Below, piece by piece: positions 11,079-22,988 of a stretch of DNA of 64,000 nt. How positions within the stretch are numbered: position 1 is the first letter of the stretch; the number at the start of each line of letters is the position of its first letter. The stretch comes from Prosapia bicincta (lineage: Eukaryota > Arthropoda > Insecta > Hemiptera > Cercopidae). Below the pieces are notes generated by a model that made no database searches, was not told the origin of the DNA, and was given only the letters and a program-made list of their open reading frames with translations. A program made the translations under genes and the position numbers. The stretch is taken from assembly GCA_036971475.1 (NCBI GenBank), contig JBAIZL010000010.1, positions 4,673,782-4,737,781 on the forward strand. Direction: 5' to 3'.

Positions 11079-11145
<67 letters not shown>
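11079..11145. repeat. (AT)n expansion, third satellite unit
   Basis: The tract resumes directly with ATGCATAGTTGTAATGAGAG, the normal satellite continuation. This is the same expansion position as in the two preceding tracts. Confidence 0.9.
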
Positions 11146-11147
<2 letters not shown>

Positions 11148-11258
11148 TAGTTGTAATGAGAGATGAGGAAACTACTATATCTACAGTTAGTCCCAAACAG
11201 AAGAGATATATGTATGCATAGTTGTGATGAGAGATGAGAAAACATTTGTATCTAAAGT

Positions 11259-14200
11259 TAATCACTATGAGGAGAAACAAATGTACATTGATCTTGATAC
11301 AATGATCAAGAATACGTAAACTTCTGGTCCTACAGATTGTTCTTATCATAAAAGATAGATGTAGGTCTGGGAATGACGAGAAATCGTTCAATATTAAAAG
11401 TTATTCCCTAAGATGAGAAACTATGTAATGAGAGATGAGGTAACTACTGTATCTATAATTAGTCTCAAACAGAAGAGATATATGTATGCATAGTTGCGAT
11501 GAGAGATGAGGAAACTACTGTATCTACAATTAGTCACAAACAGAAGATATATATGTAAGCATAGTTGCGATGAGAGGTTAGGATACGTCTGTATCTATAC
11601 CTAGCCACAAACAGGAGAGAAAGATGTATGCATAGTTATGATGAGAGGTTAGGATACGTCTGTGTTTATACCTAGCCCCAAACAGGATATAAAGATGTAT
11701 GGATAGTTCTGATGAGAGATGAGGATACGTCTGTATCTATACCTAGTCCCAAACAGGAGAGAAAGATGTATGCATAGTTGTGATGAGAGATGAGGATACG
11801 TCTGTATTTATACCTAGCCCCAAACAGGAGATAAAGATGTATGCATAGTTGTGATGAGAGATGAGGATACGTCTGTATTTATACCTAGTCCCAAACAGGA
11901 GATAAAGATGTATGCATAGTTGTGATGAGAGATGAGGATACGTCTGTATCTATACCTAGTCCCAAACAGGAGAGAAAGATGTATGCATAGTTGTGATGAG
12001 AGATGAGGATACGTCTGTATTTATACCTAGCCCCAAACAGGAGAGAAAGATGTATGCATAGTTGTGATGAGAGATGAGGATACGTCTGTATTTATACCTA
12101 GCCCCAAATAGGAGAGAAAGATGTATGCATAGTTGTGATGAGAGATGAGGATACGTCTGTATTTATACCTAGTCCCAAACAGGAGAGAAAGATGTATGCA
12201 TAGTTGTGATGAGAGATGAGGATACGTCTGTATCTATACCTAGTCCCAAACAGGAGAGAAAGATGTATGCATAGTTGTGATGAGAGATGAGGATACGTCT
12301 GTATCTATACCTAGTCCCAAACAGGAGAGAAAGATGTATGCATAGTTGTGATGAGAGATGAGGATACGTCTGTATTTATACCTAGCCCCAAACAGGAGAG
12401 AAAGATGTATGCATAGTTGTGATGAGAGATGAGGATACGTCTGTATTTATACCTAGCCCCAAACAGGAGAGAAAGATGTATGCATAGTTGTGATGAGAGA
12501 TGAGGATACGTCTGTATTTATACCTAGTCCCAAACAGGAGATAAAGATGTATGCATAGTTGTGATGAGAAATGAGGATACGTCTGTATCTATACCTAGTC
12601 CCAAACAGGAGAGAAAGATGTATGCATAGTTGTGGTGAAAGGTTAGGATACGCCTGTATTTATACCTAGTCCCAAACAGGAGATAAAGATGTATGCATAG
12701 TTGTGATGAGAGATGAGGATACGTCTGTATCTATACCTAGTCCCAAACAGGAGATAAAGATGTATGCATAGTTCTGATGAGAGATGAGGATACGTCTGTA
12801 TCTATACCCAGTCCCAAACAGGAGAGAAAGATGTATGCATAGTTGTGATGAGAGGTTAGGATACGTCTGTATTTATACCTAGCCCCAAACAGGAGATAAA
12901 GATGTATGCATAGTTGTGATGAGAGGTTAGGATACGTCTGTATTTATACCTAGTCCCAAACAGGAGATAAAGATGTATCCATAGTTGTGATGAGAGATGA
13001 GGATACGTCTGTATCTATACCTAGTCCCAAACAGGAGAGAAAGATGTATGCATAGTTGTGGTGAAAGGTTAGGATACGCCTGTATTTATACCTAGTCCCA
13101 AACAGGAGATAAAGATGTATGCATAGTTGTGATGAGAGATGAGGATACGTCTGTATCTATACCTAGTCCCAAACAGGAGAGAAAGATGTATGCATAGTTG
13201 TGATGAGAGGTTAGGATACGTCTGTATTTATACCTAGTCCCAAACAGGAGATAAAGATGTATCCATAGTTGTGATGAGAGATGAGGATACGTCTGTATCT
13301 ATACCTAGTCCCAAACAGGAGAGAAAGATGTATGCATAGTTGTGATGAGAGATGAGGATACGTCTGTATTTATACCTAGCCCCAAACAGGAGATAAAGAT
13401 GTATGCATAGTTGTGATGAGAGATGAGGATACGTCTGTATTTATACCTAGTCCCAAACAGGAGATAAAGATGTATGCATAGTTGTGATGAGAGATGAGGA
13501 TACGTCTGTATCTATACCTAGTCCCAAACAGGAGAGAAAGATGTATGCATAGTTGTGATGAGAGATGAGGATACGTCTGTATTTATACCTAGCCCCAAAC
13601 AGGAGAGAAAGATGTATGCATAGTTGTGATGAGAGATGAGGATACGTCTGTATTTATACCTAGCCCCAAATAGGAGAGAAAGATGTATGCATAGTTGTGA
13701 TGAGAGATGAGGATACGTCTGTATTTATACCTAGTCCCAAACAGGAGAGAAAGATGTATGCATAGTTGTGATGAGAGATGAGGATACGTCTGTATCTATA
13801 CCTAGTCCCAAACAGGAGAGAAAGATGTATGCATAGTTGTGATGAGAGATGAGGATACGTCTGTATCTATACCTAGTCCCAAACAGGAGAGAAAGATGTA
13901 TGCATAGTTGTGATGAGAGATGAGGATACGTCTGTATTTATACCTAGCCCCAAACAGGAGAGAAAGATGTATGCACAGTTGTGATGAGAGATGAGGATAC
14001 GTCTGTATTTATACCTAGCCCCAAACAGGAGAGAAAGATGTATGCATAGTTGTGATGAGAGATGAGGATACGTCTGTATTTATACCTAGTCCCAAACAGG
14101 AGATAAAGATGTATGCATAGTTGTGATGAGAGATGAGGATACGTCTGTATCTATACCTAGTCCCAAACAGGAGAGAAAGATGTATGCATAGTTGTGGTGA

Positions 14201-16490
14201 AAGGTTAGGATACGCCTGTATTTATACCTAGTCCCAAACAGGAGATAAAGATGTATGCATAGTTGTGATGAGAGATGAGGATACGTCTGTATCTATACCT
14301 AGTCCCAAACAGGAGATAAAGATGTATGCATAGTTCTGATGAGAGATGAGGATACGTCTGTATCTATACCCAGTCCCAAACAGGAGAGAAAGATGTATGC
14401 ATAGTTGTGATGAGAGGTTAGGATACGTCTGTATTTATACCTAGCCCCAAACAGGAGATAAAGATGTATGCATAGTTGTGATGAGAGGTTAGGATACGTC
14501 TGTATTTATACCTAGTCCCAAACAGGAGATAAAGATGTATCCATAGTTGTGATGAGAGATGAGGATACGTCTGTATCTATACCTAGTCCCAAACAGGAGA
14601 GAAAGATGTATGCATAGTTGTGGTGAAAGGTTAGGATACGCCTGTATTTATACCTAGTCCCAAACAGGAGATAAAGATGTATGCATAGTTGTGATGAGAG
14701 ATGAGGATACGTCTGTATCTATACCTAGTCCCAAACAGGAGAGAAAGATGTATGCATAGTTGTGATGAGAGGTTAGGATACGTCTGTATTTATACCTAGT
14801 CCCAAACAGGAGATAAAGATGTATCCATAGTTGTGATGAGAGATGAGGATACGTCTGTATCTATACCTAGTCCCAAACAGGAGAGAAAGATGTATGCATA
14901 GTTGTGATGAAAGGTTAGGATACGTCTGTACTTATACCTAGTCCCAAACAGGAGATAAAGATGTATGCATAGTTGTGATGAGAGATGAGGATACGTCTGT
15001 ATCTATACCTAGTCCCAAACAGGAGAGAAAGATGTATGCATAGTTGTGGTGAAAGGTTAGGATACGCCTGTATTTATACCTAGTCCCAAACAGGAGATAA
15101 AGATGTATGCATAGTTGTGATGAGAGATGAGGATACGTCTGTATCTATACCTAGTCCCAAACAGGAGATAAAGATGTATGCATAGTTGTGATGAGAGGTT
15201 AGGATACGTCTGTATCTATACCTAGTCCCAAACAGGAGAGAAAGATGTATGCATAGTTGTGATGGGAGGTTAGGATACGCCTGTATTTATACCTAGCCCC
15301 AAACAGGAGATAAAGATGTATGCATAGTTGTGATGAGAGATGAGGATACACCTGTATTTATACCTAGCCCCAAACAGAAGATAAAGATGTATGCATAGTT
15401 GTGATGAGAGATGAGGATACGTCTGTATTTATACCTAGCCCCAAACAGGAGATAAAGATGTATGCATAGTTGTGATGAGAGATGAAGATACGTCTGTATC
15501 TATACCTAGTCCCAAACAGGAGAGAAAGATGTATGCATAGTTGTGATGAGAGGTTAGGATACGTCTGTATCTATACCTAGTCCCAAACAGGAGAGAAAGA
15601 TGTATGCATAGTTGTGATGAGAGATGAGGATACGTCTGTATCTATACCTAGTCCCAAACAGGAGAGAAAGATGTATGCATAGTTGTGATGAGAGGTTAGG
15701 ATACGTCTGTATCTATACCTAGTCCCAAACAGGAGAGAAAGATGTATGCATAGTTGTGATGGGAGGTTAGGATACGCCTGTATTTATACCTAGCCCCAAA
15801 CAGGAGATAAAGATGTATGCATAGTTGTGATAAGAGATGAGGATACGCCTGTATTTATACCTAGCCCCAAACAGGAGATAAAGATGTATGCATAGTTGTG
15901 ATGAGAGATGAGGATACGCCTGTATTTATACCTAGCCCCAAACAGGAGATAATGATGTATGCATAGTTGTGATGAGAGATGAGGATACGTCTGTATTTAT
16001 ACCTAGCCCCAAACAGGAGAGAAAGATGTATGCATAGTTGTGATGGGAGGTTAGGATACGCCTGTATTTATACCTAGCCCCAAACAGGAGATAAAGATGT
16101 ATGCATAGTTGTGATGAGAGATGAGGATACGCCTGTATTTATACCTAGCCCCAAACAGGAGATAAAGATGTATGCATAGTTGTGATGAGAGATGAGGATA
16201 CGTCTGTATTTATACCTAGCCCCAAACAGGAGATAAAGATGTATGCATAGTTGTGATGAGAGATGAGGATACGTCTGTATCTATACCTAGTCCTTAACAG
16301 AAAAGACATATGTATGCATAGTTGTGATGAGAGATGGAGATGCATCTGTATCTGTACCTAGTCCCAAAAAGGAGAGAAAGATGCATGGATAGTTGTGATG
16401 AGAGATGAGGATAAATCTGTTTCTATACTTACTCCCTAACCGGAAAGATAGATGTATGCATAGTTGTAATGAGGGACGAGGAAACATATG
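11259..16490. repeat. 71-bp satellite, subfamily B, ~70 copies
   Basis: After older-form sequence at 11259-11410 the array continues with subfamily B: GTGATGAGAGATGAGGATAC, GTCTGTATCTATACCTAGTC, CCAAACAGGAGAGAAAGATG, TATGCATAGTT. The 71-bp period is kept. Copies vary at linked sites: ATCTATACC or ATTTATACC, AGTCCC or AGCCCC, GAGAGAAA or GAGATAAA, AGATGAGG or AGGTTAGG. The last few units before 16490 (for example CCTTAACAGAAAAGACATAT) are degenerate. Subfamily B is clearly homologous to A, so 8690-16490 is one satellite with two separately amplified cores. Confidence 0.97.
11711..14900. repeat. 22-unit (1,562-bp) higher-order duplication in the 71-bp satellite
   Basis: Rare variants repeat at exactly 1,562 bp (22 x 71). 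The GTGGTGAAAGGTTAGGATACG variant occurs near 12631 and 14193, and again near 13060 and 14622. The CCAAATAGGAGAG variant recurs about 12106 and 13668. Correspondence begins near 11711/13273 and fails near 13338/14900. Within it I noticed few differences, one being CATAGTT versus CACAGTT near 13975. This is a recent tandem duplication of a multi-unit block. Confidence 0.85.
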
Positions 16491-17610
16491 TATCCTATGA
16501 TCATGCTACATGATACACTATGAAGTAACATTTATACAGTCATATTGCTTTAAATATTAGATGTATGCCTACGCTGATTAAAGTATCTACAGTTTCGCTG
16601 ATAGATATGTCTAAATGAAGTTTAGACAGATCGTCCTACCTGATAAAGTATATATTTCATATTATGGAGTAAAAAATGCAAAAATTATATTTCACGCTCT
16701 GGCAACAAAGTAAACGACAAAACATTTGAATGTTTTGCTATACATCGATCTTGTCTTTACAGAATTTTCCCCCGAGAAACTAAATAAAATCGAGAGAAAA
16801 GGAACTGCCCCATACACAAGTTAGGTATGTAAGCTCCCCAAAGCGGTGATAAAATCAAGGTAAGGTCGGACGTTTTAGTCTAATCCAGATATTAGCGGGC
16901 ACTGTACAACACTAAGTAATAAATTGTTTAACTACTGTATCTTTATAACATGATCGTGCGGCCGCGACCGTACTGCGTGGTAACATGTGGGACCAATAAG
17001 ATCCGAGCATTTATCCGCCAATTAGCATTGCTTGCTTCGTGATGTGCTCACCAATTGCCCACATTAATGTCGTTAAATCAATGTTGATCGCTCCACGCCG
17101 TTTACGAGACTACTGTCTAATTATTTCATTATCGGAGGCATCAATCTCTCTGGATATTGAGCGTCGAATTTTAACGATAAAGTGGAATAAAAAATATTTT
17201 TATAAAATATAATCTGTCACCAGTTTGTCAGAAGCTTTAAATTGATCTCAATATATTTTTGCGAAAAAACTAAGACACAATATCAGAAAAATTTAATACT
17301 GATAACAATTTTAAAATGTTCAAAGTGAAACAATGTCCAAAATAGCAATTGGGTTAGGAAAACCAAGATTTGTATAAGACAAGAACAAACCAGATAAAAA
17401 CAAGTTTAAAATTTTCTCCGTTAAATAATTTTTGCCGTAGGGTTCTTTTTATTTTTAAGGGTAAATGTACTTTTTGTATTCCTTGTAGGAGGTGTAGTTT
17501 CTTCTATTTTTATGCATATTATTCTTAATTGCTTTGTATGTGACTATCCAATTCTATAAATATTAACTATTTCTTACTCGGTGTAATTAACCTTCATTTT
17601 ATTCCTAAAC
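16491..17610. other. Unique sequence, no gene seen
   Basis: AT-rich low-copy sequence. No reading frame of note, repeat or RNA gene is recognised. It contains a GCGGCCGC site near 16959, in a slightly GC-richer patch at 16950-17110. Confidence 0.5.
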
Positions 17611-17644
17611 ACACACACACACAAACACATAGCGCGCGTGAGCG

Positions 17645-17732
<88 letters not shown>

Positions 17733-17858
17733 AGAGAGAGAGAGAGATGGAGAGGGAGAGAAAGAGAGATAAAGTGAGAGACAGAAGGATGAGAACGAGA
17801 GAGACAGACAGAGCGAGAGAGAGAGAGAGAGAGAAAACCGAACACGCGCGCGCGCACG

Positions 17859-17906
<48 letters not shown>

Positions 17907-17907
17907 C
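17611..17907. repeat. Compound (GT)n-(GA)n-(CA)n microsatellite
   Basis: A short CA tract (17611-17622) and a GCGCGC patch precede about 80 bp of GT repeats (17649-17727), then about 105 bp of GA-rich purine sequence (17733-17835), then a CGCGCG patch and CA repeats (17866-17907). The GT and CA tracts are complementary, so the locus can form a long hairpin with a GA-rich loop. The purine tract is also triplex-prone. All reading frames here are simple-repeat artefacts. Confidence 0.95.
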
Positions 17908-18004
17908 TAGCCAGAGGCCTAGTCACTTCTTTAGATCAATGAAATCTGTTCTAGTATAATTTAAAAAGTGTTTAGAATAAATAAAACGTAACAGTATATA
18001 AGAT

Positions 18005-19345
18005 TGAAAAAAGTTTTGTAATAATAGAACAAAGAAAGAGCTACAATGAAGAATAAAGAGTGTGCAGATGTGAAGTTGTAATACAGTGGAACTAGAAAGA
18101 AGTTACAAATGAATAAGAATAGCTTCCAAGAGAGACGTAAATTGAGTAATACGAAGAAAGAGCTAGGATGAATAAGGGAAAAGAGCATGCAGATGTGAAG
18201 TTGAATTAGAGTAGAACTTGAAAGGACATATAAATGAAAAAGAATAGCTTCCAAGAGAGACGTAAATTGAGTAATACGAAGAAAGAGCTAGGATGAATAA
18301 GGGAAAAGAGCATGCAGATGTGAAGTTGTATTAGAGTAGAACCAGAAAGGAGATATAAATTAAAAAGAATAGCTTCCAAGAGAGACGTAAATTGAGTAAT
18401 ACGAAAAAAGAGCTAGTATGAATAAGAGAAAAGAGCGTGCAAATGTGAAGTTGTATTACAGTAGAACTAGAAAGGAGTTGTAAATGAATTAGAATAGCTT
18501 CCAAGAGAGACGTAAATTGAGTAATACGAAAAAAGAGCTAGTATGAATAAGAGAAAAGAGCGTGCAAATGTGAAGTTGTATTACAGTAGAACTAGAAAGG
18601 AGTTGTAAATGAATTAGAATAGCTTCCAAGAGAGACGTAAATTGAGTAATACGAAAAAAGAGCTAGTATGAATAAGAGAAAAGAGCGTGCAGATGTGAAG
18701 TTGTATTAGAGTAGAACCAGAAAGGAGATATAAATTAAAAAGAATAGCTTCCAAGAGAGACGTAAATTGAGTAATACGAAAAAAGAGCTAGTATGAATAA
18801 GAGAAAAGAGCGTGCAAATGTGAAGTTGTATTACAGTAGAACTAGAAAGGAGTTGTAAATGAATTAGAATAGCTTCCAAGAGAGACGTAAATTGAGTAAT
18901 ACGAAAAAAGAGCTAGTATGAATAAGAGAAAAGAGCGTGCAAATGTGAAGTTGTATTACAGTAGAACTAGAAAGGAGTTGTAAATGAATTAGAATAGCTT
19001 CCAAGAGAGACGTAAATTGAGTAATACGAAGAAAGAGCTAGGAAGAATAAGGGAAAAGAGCATGCAGATGTGAAGTTGTATTAGAGTAGAACTAGAAAGG
19101 AGTTATAAATGAATTAGAATAGCTTCCAAGAGAGACGTAAATTGAGTAATACGAAGAAAGAGCTAGGATGAATAAGGGAAAAGAGCATGCAGATGTGAAT
19201 ATTGTATTACAACACAGTAAAATGGAGCTAAAAATAATAAGAAGAATTAGCATGCAAGGGAGGAGAAAATTGTGCAATAGCAAAATTAAAAAAGGGGTAG
19301 GATATAGAAGGGAAGAGAGCTTGCAGGTGTGAAAAAAGCTGTACT
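18005..19345. repeat. Tandem array, 125-bp unit, ~10 copies
   Basis: AGCTTCCAAGAGAGACG starts at 18121, 18246, 18371, 18496, 18621, 18746, 18871, 18996 and 19121, an exact 125-bp period. Variants form linked sets: GAAGAAAGAGCTAGGATG with GCATGCAGATG, against GAAAAAAGAGCTAGTATG with GCGTGCAAATG. Units with the second set occur in a run, indicating local homogenisation. Degenerate partial units lie at both ends (18005-18110 and 19195-19345). Confidence 0.95.
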
Positions 19346-19614
19346 ATATCGGAACTAAATAGGAGCTAGAAGAAATCAAAGATGTCTTTTCGTAAGCCTT
19401 CAATTGCAAAATTCCCAGAATTGCGAAGCCAGAACTGAAGGGTATTACTTCGGAGTTTGGGAACGATAATAATTGATAAACAAGCCGTTCAGAAATAATA
19501 GGCCTCACTAGTGACGAGTTGTAGTATCTGCATTTGTAGAAAAATATTACCAGGATTAAATTTAAACGTAATCAATAATATTAAAAAAAGTTAAACAACG
19601 AATACATTAAAACA

Positions 19615-20757
19615 CTTGAACATATATTGCGATGTGATACTTGCCTATAGTATCGGGGGATGTATCCTTGTCAACTTGAACCATACTCATGAGAATGGAT
19701 AATGGGATATTAATCCCGAAACTGCCATCCTTTTTTAACAAAAAACCTAAGTGCTGCTATAGCCAAATATCATATTGCAATGTGATACTTGCCTGTAGTA
19801 GCACTTATTTAGTCTAAGAGGGATGTATCCTTGTCAACTTGGACCATAAACCATGAGAGTGGATAATGGGATATTATTCCCGAAACGGCCATCCTTTTAA
19901 AACAAAAAAACTAAGTGCTACTATAGGCAAATATCGTATTGCAATGTGATACTTGCCTGTAGTAGCACTTATTTAGTCTAAGGGGGATGTATTCTGGTCA
20001 ACTTGGACCATAACTCGTGAGAATGGATAATCGCATTTTACTCCCGAAACGGCCATCCTTTTTAAACAAAAAAACTAAGTGTTACTATAGGCATATATCA
20101 TATTGCAATGTGATACCTGCCTGTAGTAGCACTTATTTAGTCTAAGAGGGATGTATCCTTGTCAACTTGGACCATAACCCATGAGAGTGGATAATGGGAT
20201 ATTACTACCGAAACGGCCATCCTTTTAAAACAAAAAAACTAAGTGCTACTATAGGCAAATATCGTATTGCAATGTGATACTTGCCTGTAGTAGCACTTAT
20301 TTAGTCTAAGGGGGATGTATTCTGGTCAACTTGGACCATAACTCGTGAGAATGGATAATGAACACTATTCCCGAAACGGACATCCTCTTTCAACAAAGAA
20401 AGTAAGTGCTACTATAGCCAAATATCATATTGCAATGTGATACTTGCCTATAGTAGCACTTTTTTAGTCTAAGAGGGATGTATCCTTGCCAACTTGGACC
20501 ATAAACCATGAGAGTGGATAATGAACACTATTCCCGAAACGGACATCCTCTTTCAACAAAGAAAGTAAGTGCTACTATAGCCAAATATCATATTGCAATG
20601 TGATACTTGCCTGTAGTAGAGCTTATTTATTCTAAGGGGGATGTATTCTGTTCAACGTGGACCATATCGCGTGAGAATGGATAATGGGATATCACTGCCG
20701 AAACGGCTATCCTCTTTAAACAAAGAAAGTAAGTGCTACTATAGGCAAATAATATAT
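19615..20757. repeat. Tandem array, ~164-bp unit with internal palindrome
   Basis: TGTGATACTTGCC recurs with TGTGAT at 19633, 19781, 19945, 20109, 20273, 20436 and 20599, a period of 163-164 bp after a shortened first unit. Units contain GGATGTATCCTTGTCAACTT, CATGAGAGTGGATAATG and CGAAACGGCCATCC. Each complete unit carries a 58-nt quasi-palindrome beginning AAGTGCTACTATAGGCAAAT and ending GCCTGTAGTAGCACTT, at 19749, 19913, 20077, 20241, 20404 and 20567. No coding frame spans the array. Confidence 0.95.
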
Positions 20758-21229
20758 TGAAATATCTGTTTACGTGTTTTAGAATAACTAGTAAGTCAAG
20801 TTGAAGATGGAATCAAATAATACTAACTAAATGCATTGTTAAATTAATAAAGAAGACGAAATGGATAAAAAGGTAGAAACCTCGGATTCGTTGAAAAATA
20901 TTTCTATGAGATTTTTTTTTGCATAATCATTTACGTGAGATGCCTCAAGAGGTCGCCTATGGAAAAAGTAGTCTTTATTTGTTGTAACATTTTTTTAAAT
21001 ATAATACAAAAATCAACTTTTTTATAAACCGTTTTTTTAACATTCCTAAGATAACAGGTTTCCTGTAATTTCTTTTCTAAAACTGATCGCATCGAGTTAT
21101 AAACAATTTAAAATAGAAAAACACAAAAATGGGTATTTTCAAGCCTCAATAAACACAGGTAAAATATTATATTTAAAGCTAGTAAGTGCCTAAATTAAAG
21201 TTCAAACTTTACTGTGTATGGTCCCGATG

Positions 21230-21231
<2 letters not shown>
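20758..21231. other. Unique AT-rich sequence, nothing recognised
   Basis: No gene, repeat or RNA feature that I can support. Confidence 0.5.
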
Positions 21232-21273
<42 letters not shown>

Positions 21274-21350
21274 TTATTTATTTATAAAACGCACGCACAC
21301 AAAAAACACACGCACTCACTAAACCTACCACCAACGCAAGAATGCCTCCC

Positions 21351-21414
<64 letters not shown>

Positions 21415-21439
21415 TATGAGTGTGTGTGTGTGTGTGTGT
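21232..21439. repeat. Microsatellite cluster: (AT)n, (TTTA)n, (AT)n, (GT)n
   Basis: AT repeat at 21232-21269 runs into a short TTTA repeat to about 21285. About 65 bp of non-repeat sequence follows, then AT at 21353-21411 and GT at 21419-21439. Reading frames across it are artefacts. Confidence 0.95.
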
Positions 21440-22268
21440 ATGTATATTCGTGTATGTGTACATATAATTTCCTAATACTACTACTCATACTGTCCATTGT
21501 ATAATTTTTACGCAATACTATTACAATAATCTGGAGCCTAGGAGAACGGTTTTCTTCAGTGTTGTGTTTTGTTTCGTATTTTAGGCGGAACTAGCCTTTC
21601 GCTCTTGAAGGTTGTTTCCTCACAATACAACTATAATAACACATTGAAGTCTAAGTTTCGGCAGTATCTGTTGAACGCCTACTGTGATGAATGAGAGATG
21701 GCGGCTAGCACCTGGCTTTTGTTATGCAAGCAGTAATTAACAGTTATTTCCGATTACACGTTATATGGTTGTCTGTTGTCTGAGAAGCTTTATGACTAGT
21801 CAAGTGCTAATTCGATATAAGCGAAACGTGTAGACTACTATCTCTTTATATGGCTTAATTTGAAAAACCTGTAGTAGGATTTACTACATCGGATTATTGG
21901 GCTAAAGACCGCGGCGAGGCTTAACAAGTCGCTGGTCGCTGAAGTACGTGGCACGATCTATGCCGCTAAATACAAATTTCTTTTTAAGTGCTATTAGTGG
22001 ACAATGTCCTTTCGAGGTCGGGTTACAAATTACGATGTTTCAGTATTTATCTGTATTTCGTGTTAATTACATGCGAATTAAAGGTTAAATGGAACAACTC
22101 ATGATGTTTATCTAAAATAAATTACATCATGATCCTCATGTTGGTAATTAGTACTCTCAACTAACTTTATCCAGGCGATTAGTGGTTTATTTTGTATTTA
22201 TTAAACATAAAAAGGCCAGACGCATTAAAAAAAATGAAATAATTGATTTCACAATGAGAAATATACAA
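21440..22268. other. Unique sequence, no gene seen
   Basis: Low-copy sequence with no convincing frame. A slightly GC-richer patch near 21895-21965 (ACCGCGGCGAGGC) shows no feature I can name. Confidence 0.5.
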
Positions 22269-22848
22269 TACAGTAGTCCCTTGCTATTCGCGGGTTCGCT
22301 TACGGTTGGCGAAATTACAGGATATTCCGCTATTATGTATCGTATTTTTTTTTAAAAAGAAAAGGAAGACAGCATAGTTACCGTGCAGGTTGTAGGATAA
22401 TAAGTTCTCGTCTTATTTATTTTGTGCATCACTGTAGTTATTTATTACAAAGAAATCTGAATATTCTTCTAACATCCGTTATACTGTACACTACTACTCA
22501 TTACCGAACCTGCGCCTATCTAGGATAACAAAGACGAAGAAATCGCAAAAATTGAATCGCCGAACTTAACATTAAAATCTGCCGATGAAATGTAAGTTTA
22601 GGAAACAGTCAGCTGTAGCCGTTAATGATTATGATCTCTCCTAAAAATGACATTTAAATTTTAATCGAGATCTGAAAGAAGGACTATCGCCATGCCATAT
22701 AAAGAGGTGTGTAAACAACTATAATAAAATCGCAACAAAGCAAATAACTAGTTTTATTAACACCCAATTAACAGTGCTTAAAAGATTATTTGTCTAAATT
22801 TAGGCGTTTAAAAAGTTAGTGGATAGTGTTTAACAATTAAGAATACGA

Positions 22849-22876
<28 letters not shown>
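22849..22876. repeat. (GT)n microsatellite
   Basis: About 14 GT dinucleotides inside the candidate transposon, followed by ACGTGCGTGTGTAT. Confidence 0.95.
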
Positions 22877-22879
<3 letters not shown>

Positions 22880-22988
22880 TGCGTGTGTATTTAGTACGTA
22901 AATATACCATACGGTATAAGTGTACGGTACAGCTAAAAGAGCTGTAAATAATGTAAAAATTTTTATTGTGAAACGTAACCCTCTAACC

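Larger units (their letters stand above)
9153..11258. repeat. 71-bp satellite, subfamily A
   Basis: The unit runs GTAATGAGAGATGAGGAAAC, TACTGTATCTACAGTTAGTC, CTAAACAGAAGAAATATATG, TAGGCATAGTT, with an exact 71-bp period (for example 9237 and 9308). Two variants alternate in blocks: CTCTATCTACAGTTGGTCC with GTATGTATGCATAG, and CTGTATCTACAGTTAGTCC with ATATGTAGGCATAG. About 25 regular units are followed by units disrupted by long (AT)n tracts. No coding function is apparent. Confidence 0.97.

Noticed and set aside
8690..16490. Regular repeats considered as a CRISPR array
   Set aside because: The units are contiguous with no unique spacers, no cas genes are present and the sequence is eukaryotic in character. 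The same holds for the other arrays.
17574..17959. Long Cys-Val and His-Thr frames on both strands, and similar frames at 24894-25445
   Set aside because: Translations of GT, GA and CA microsatellites.
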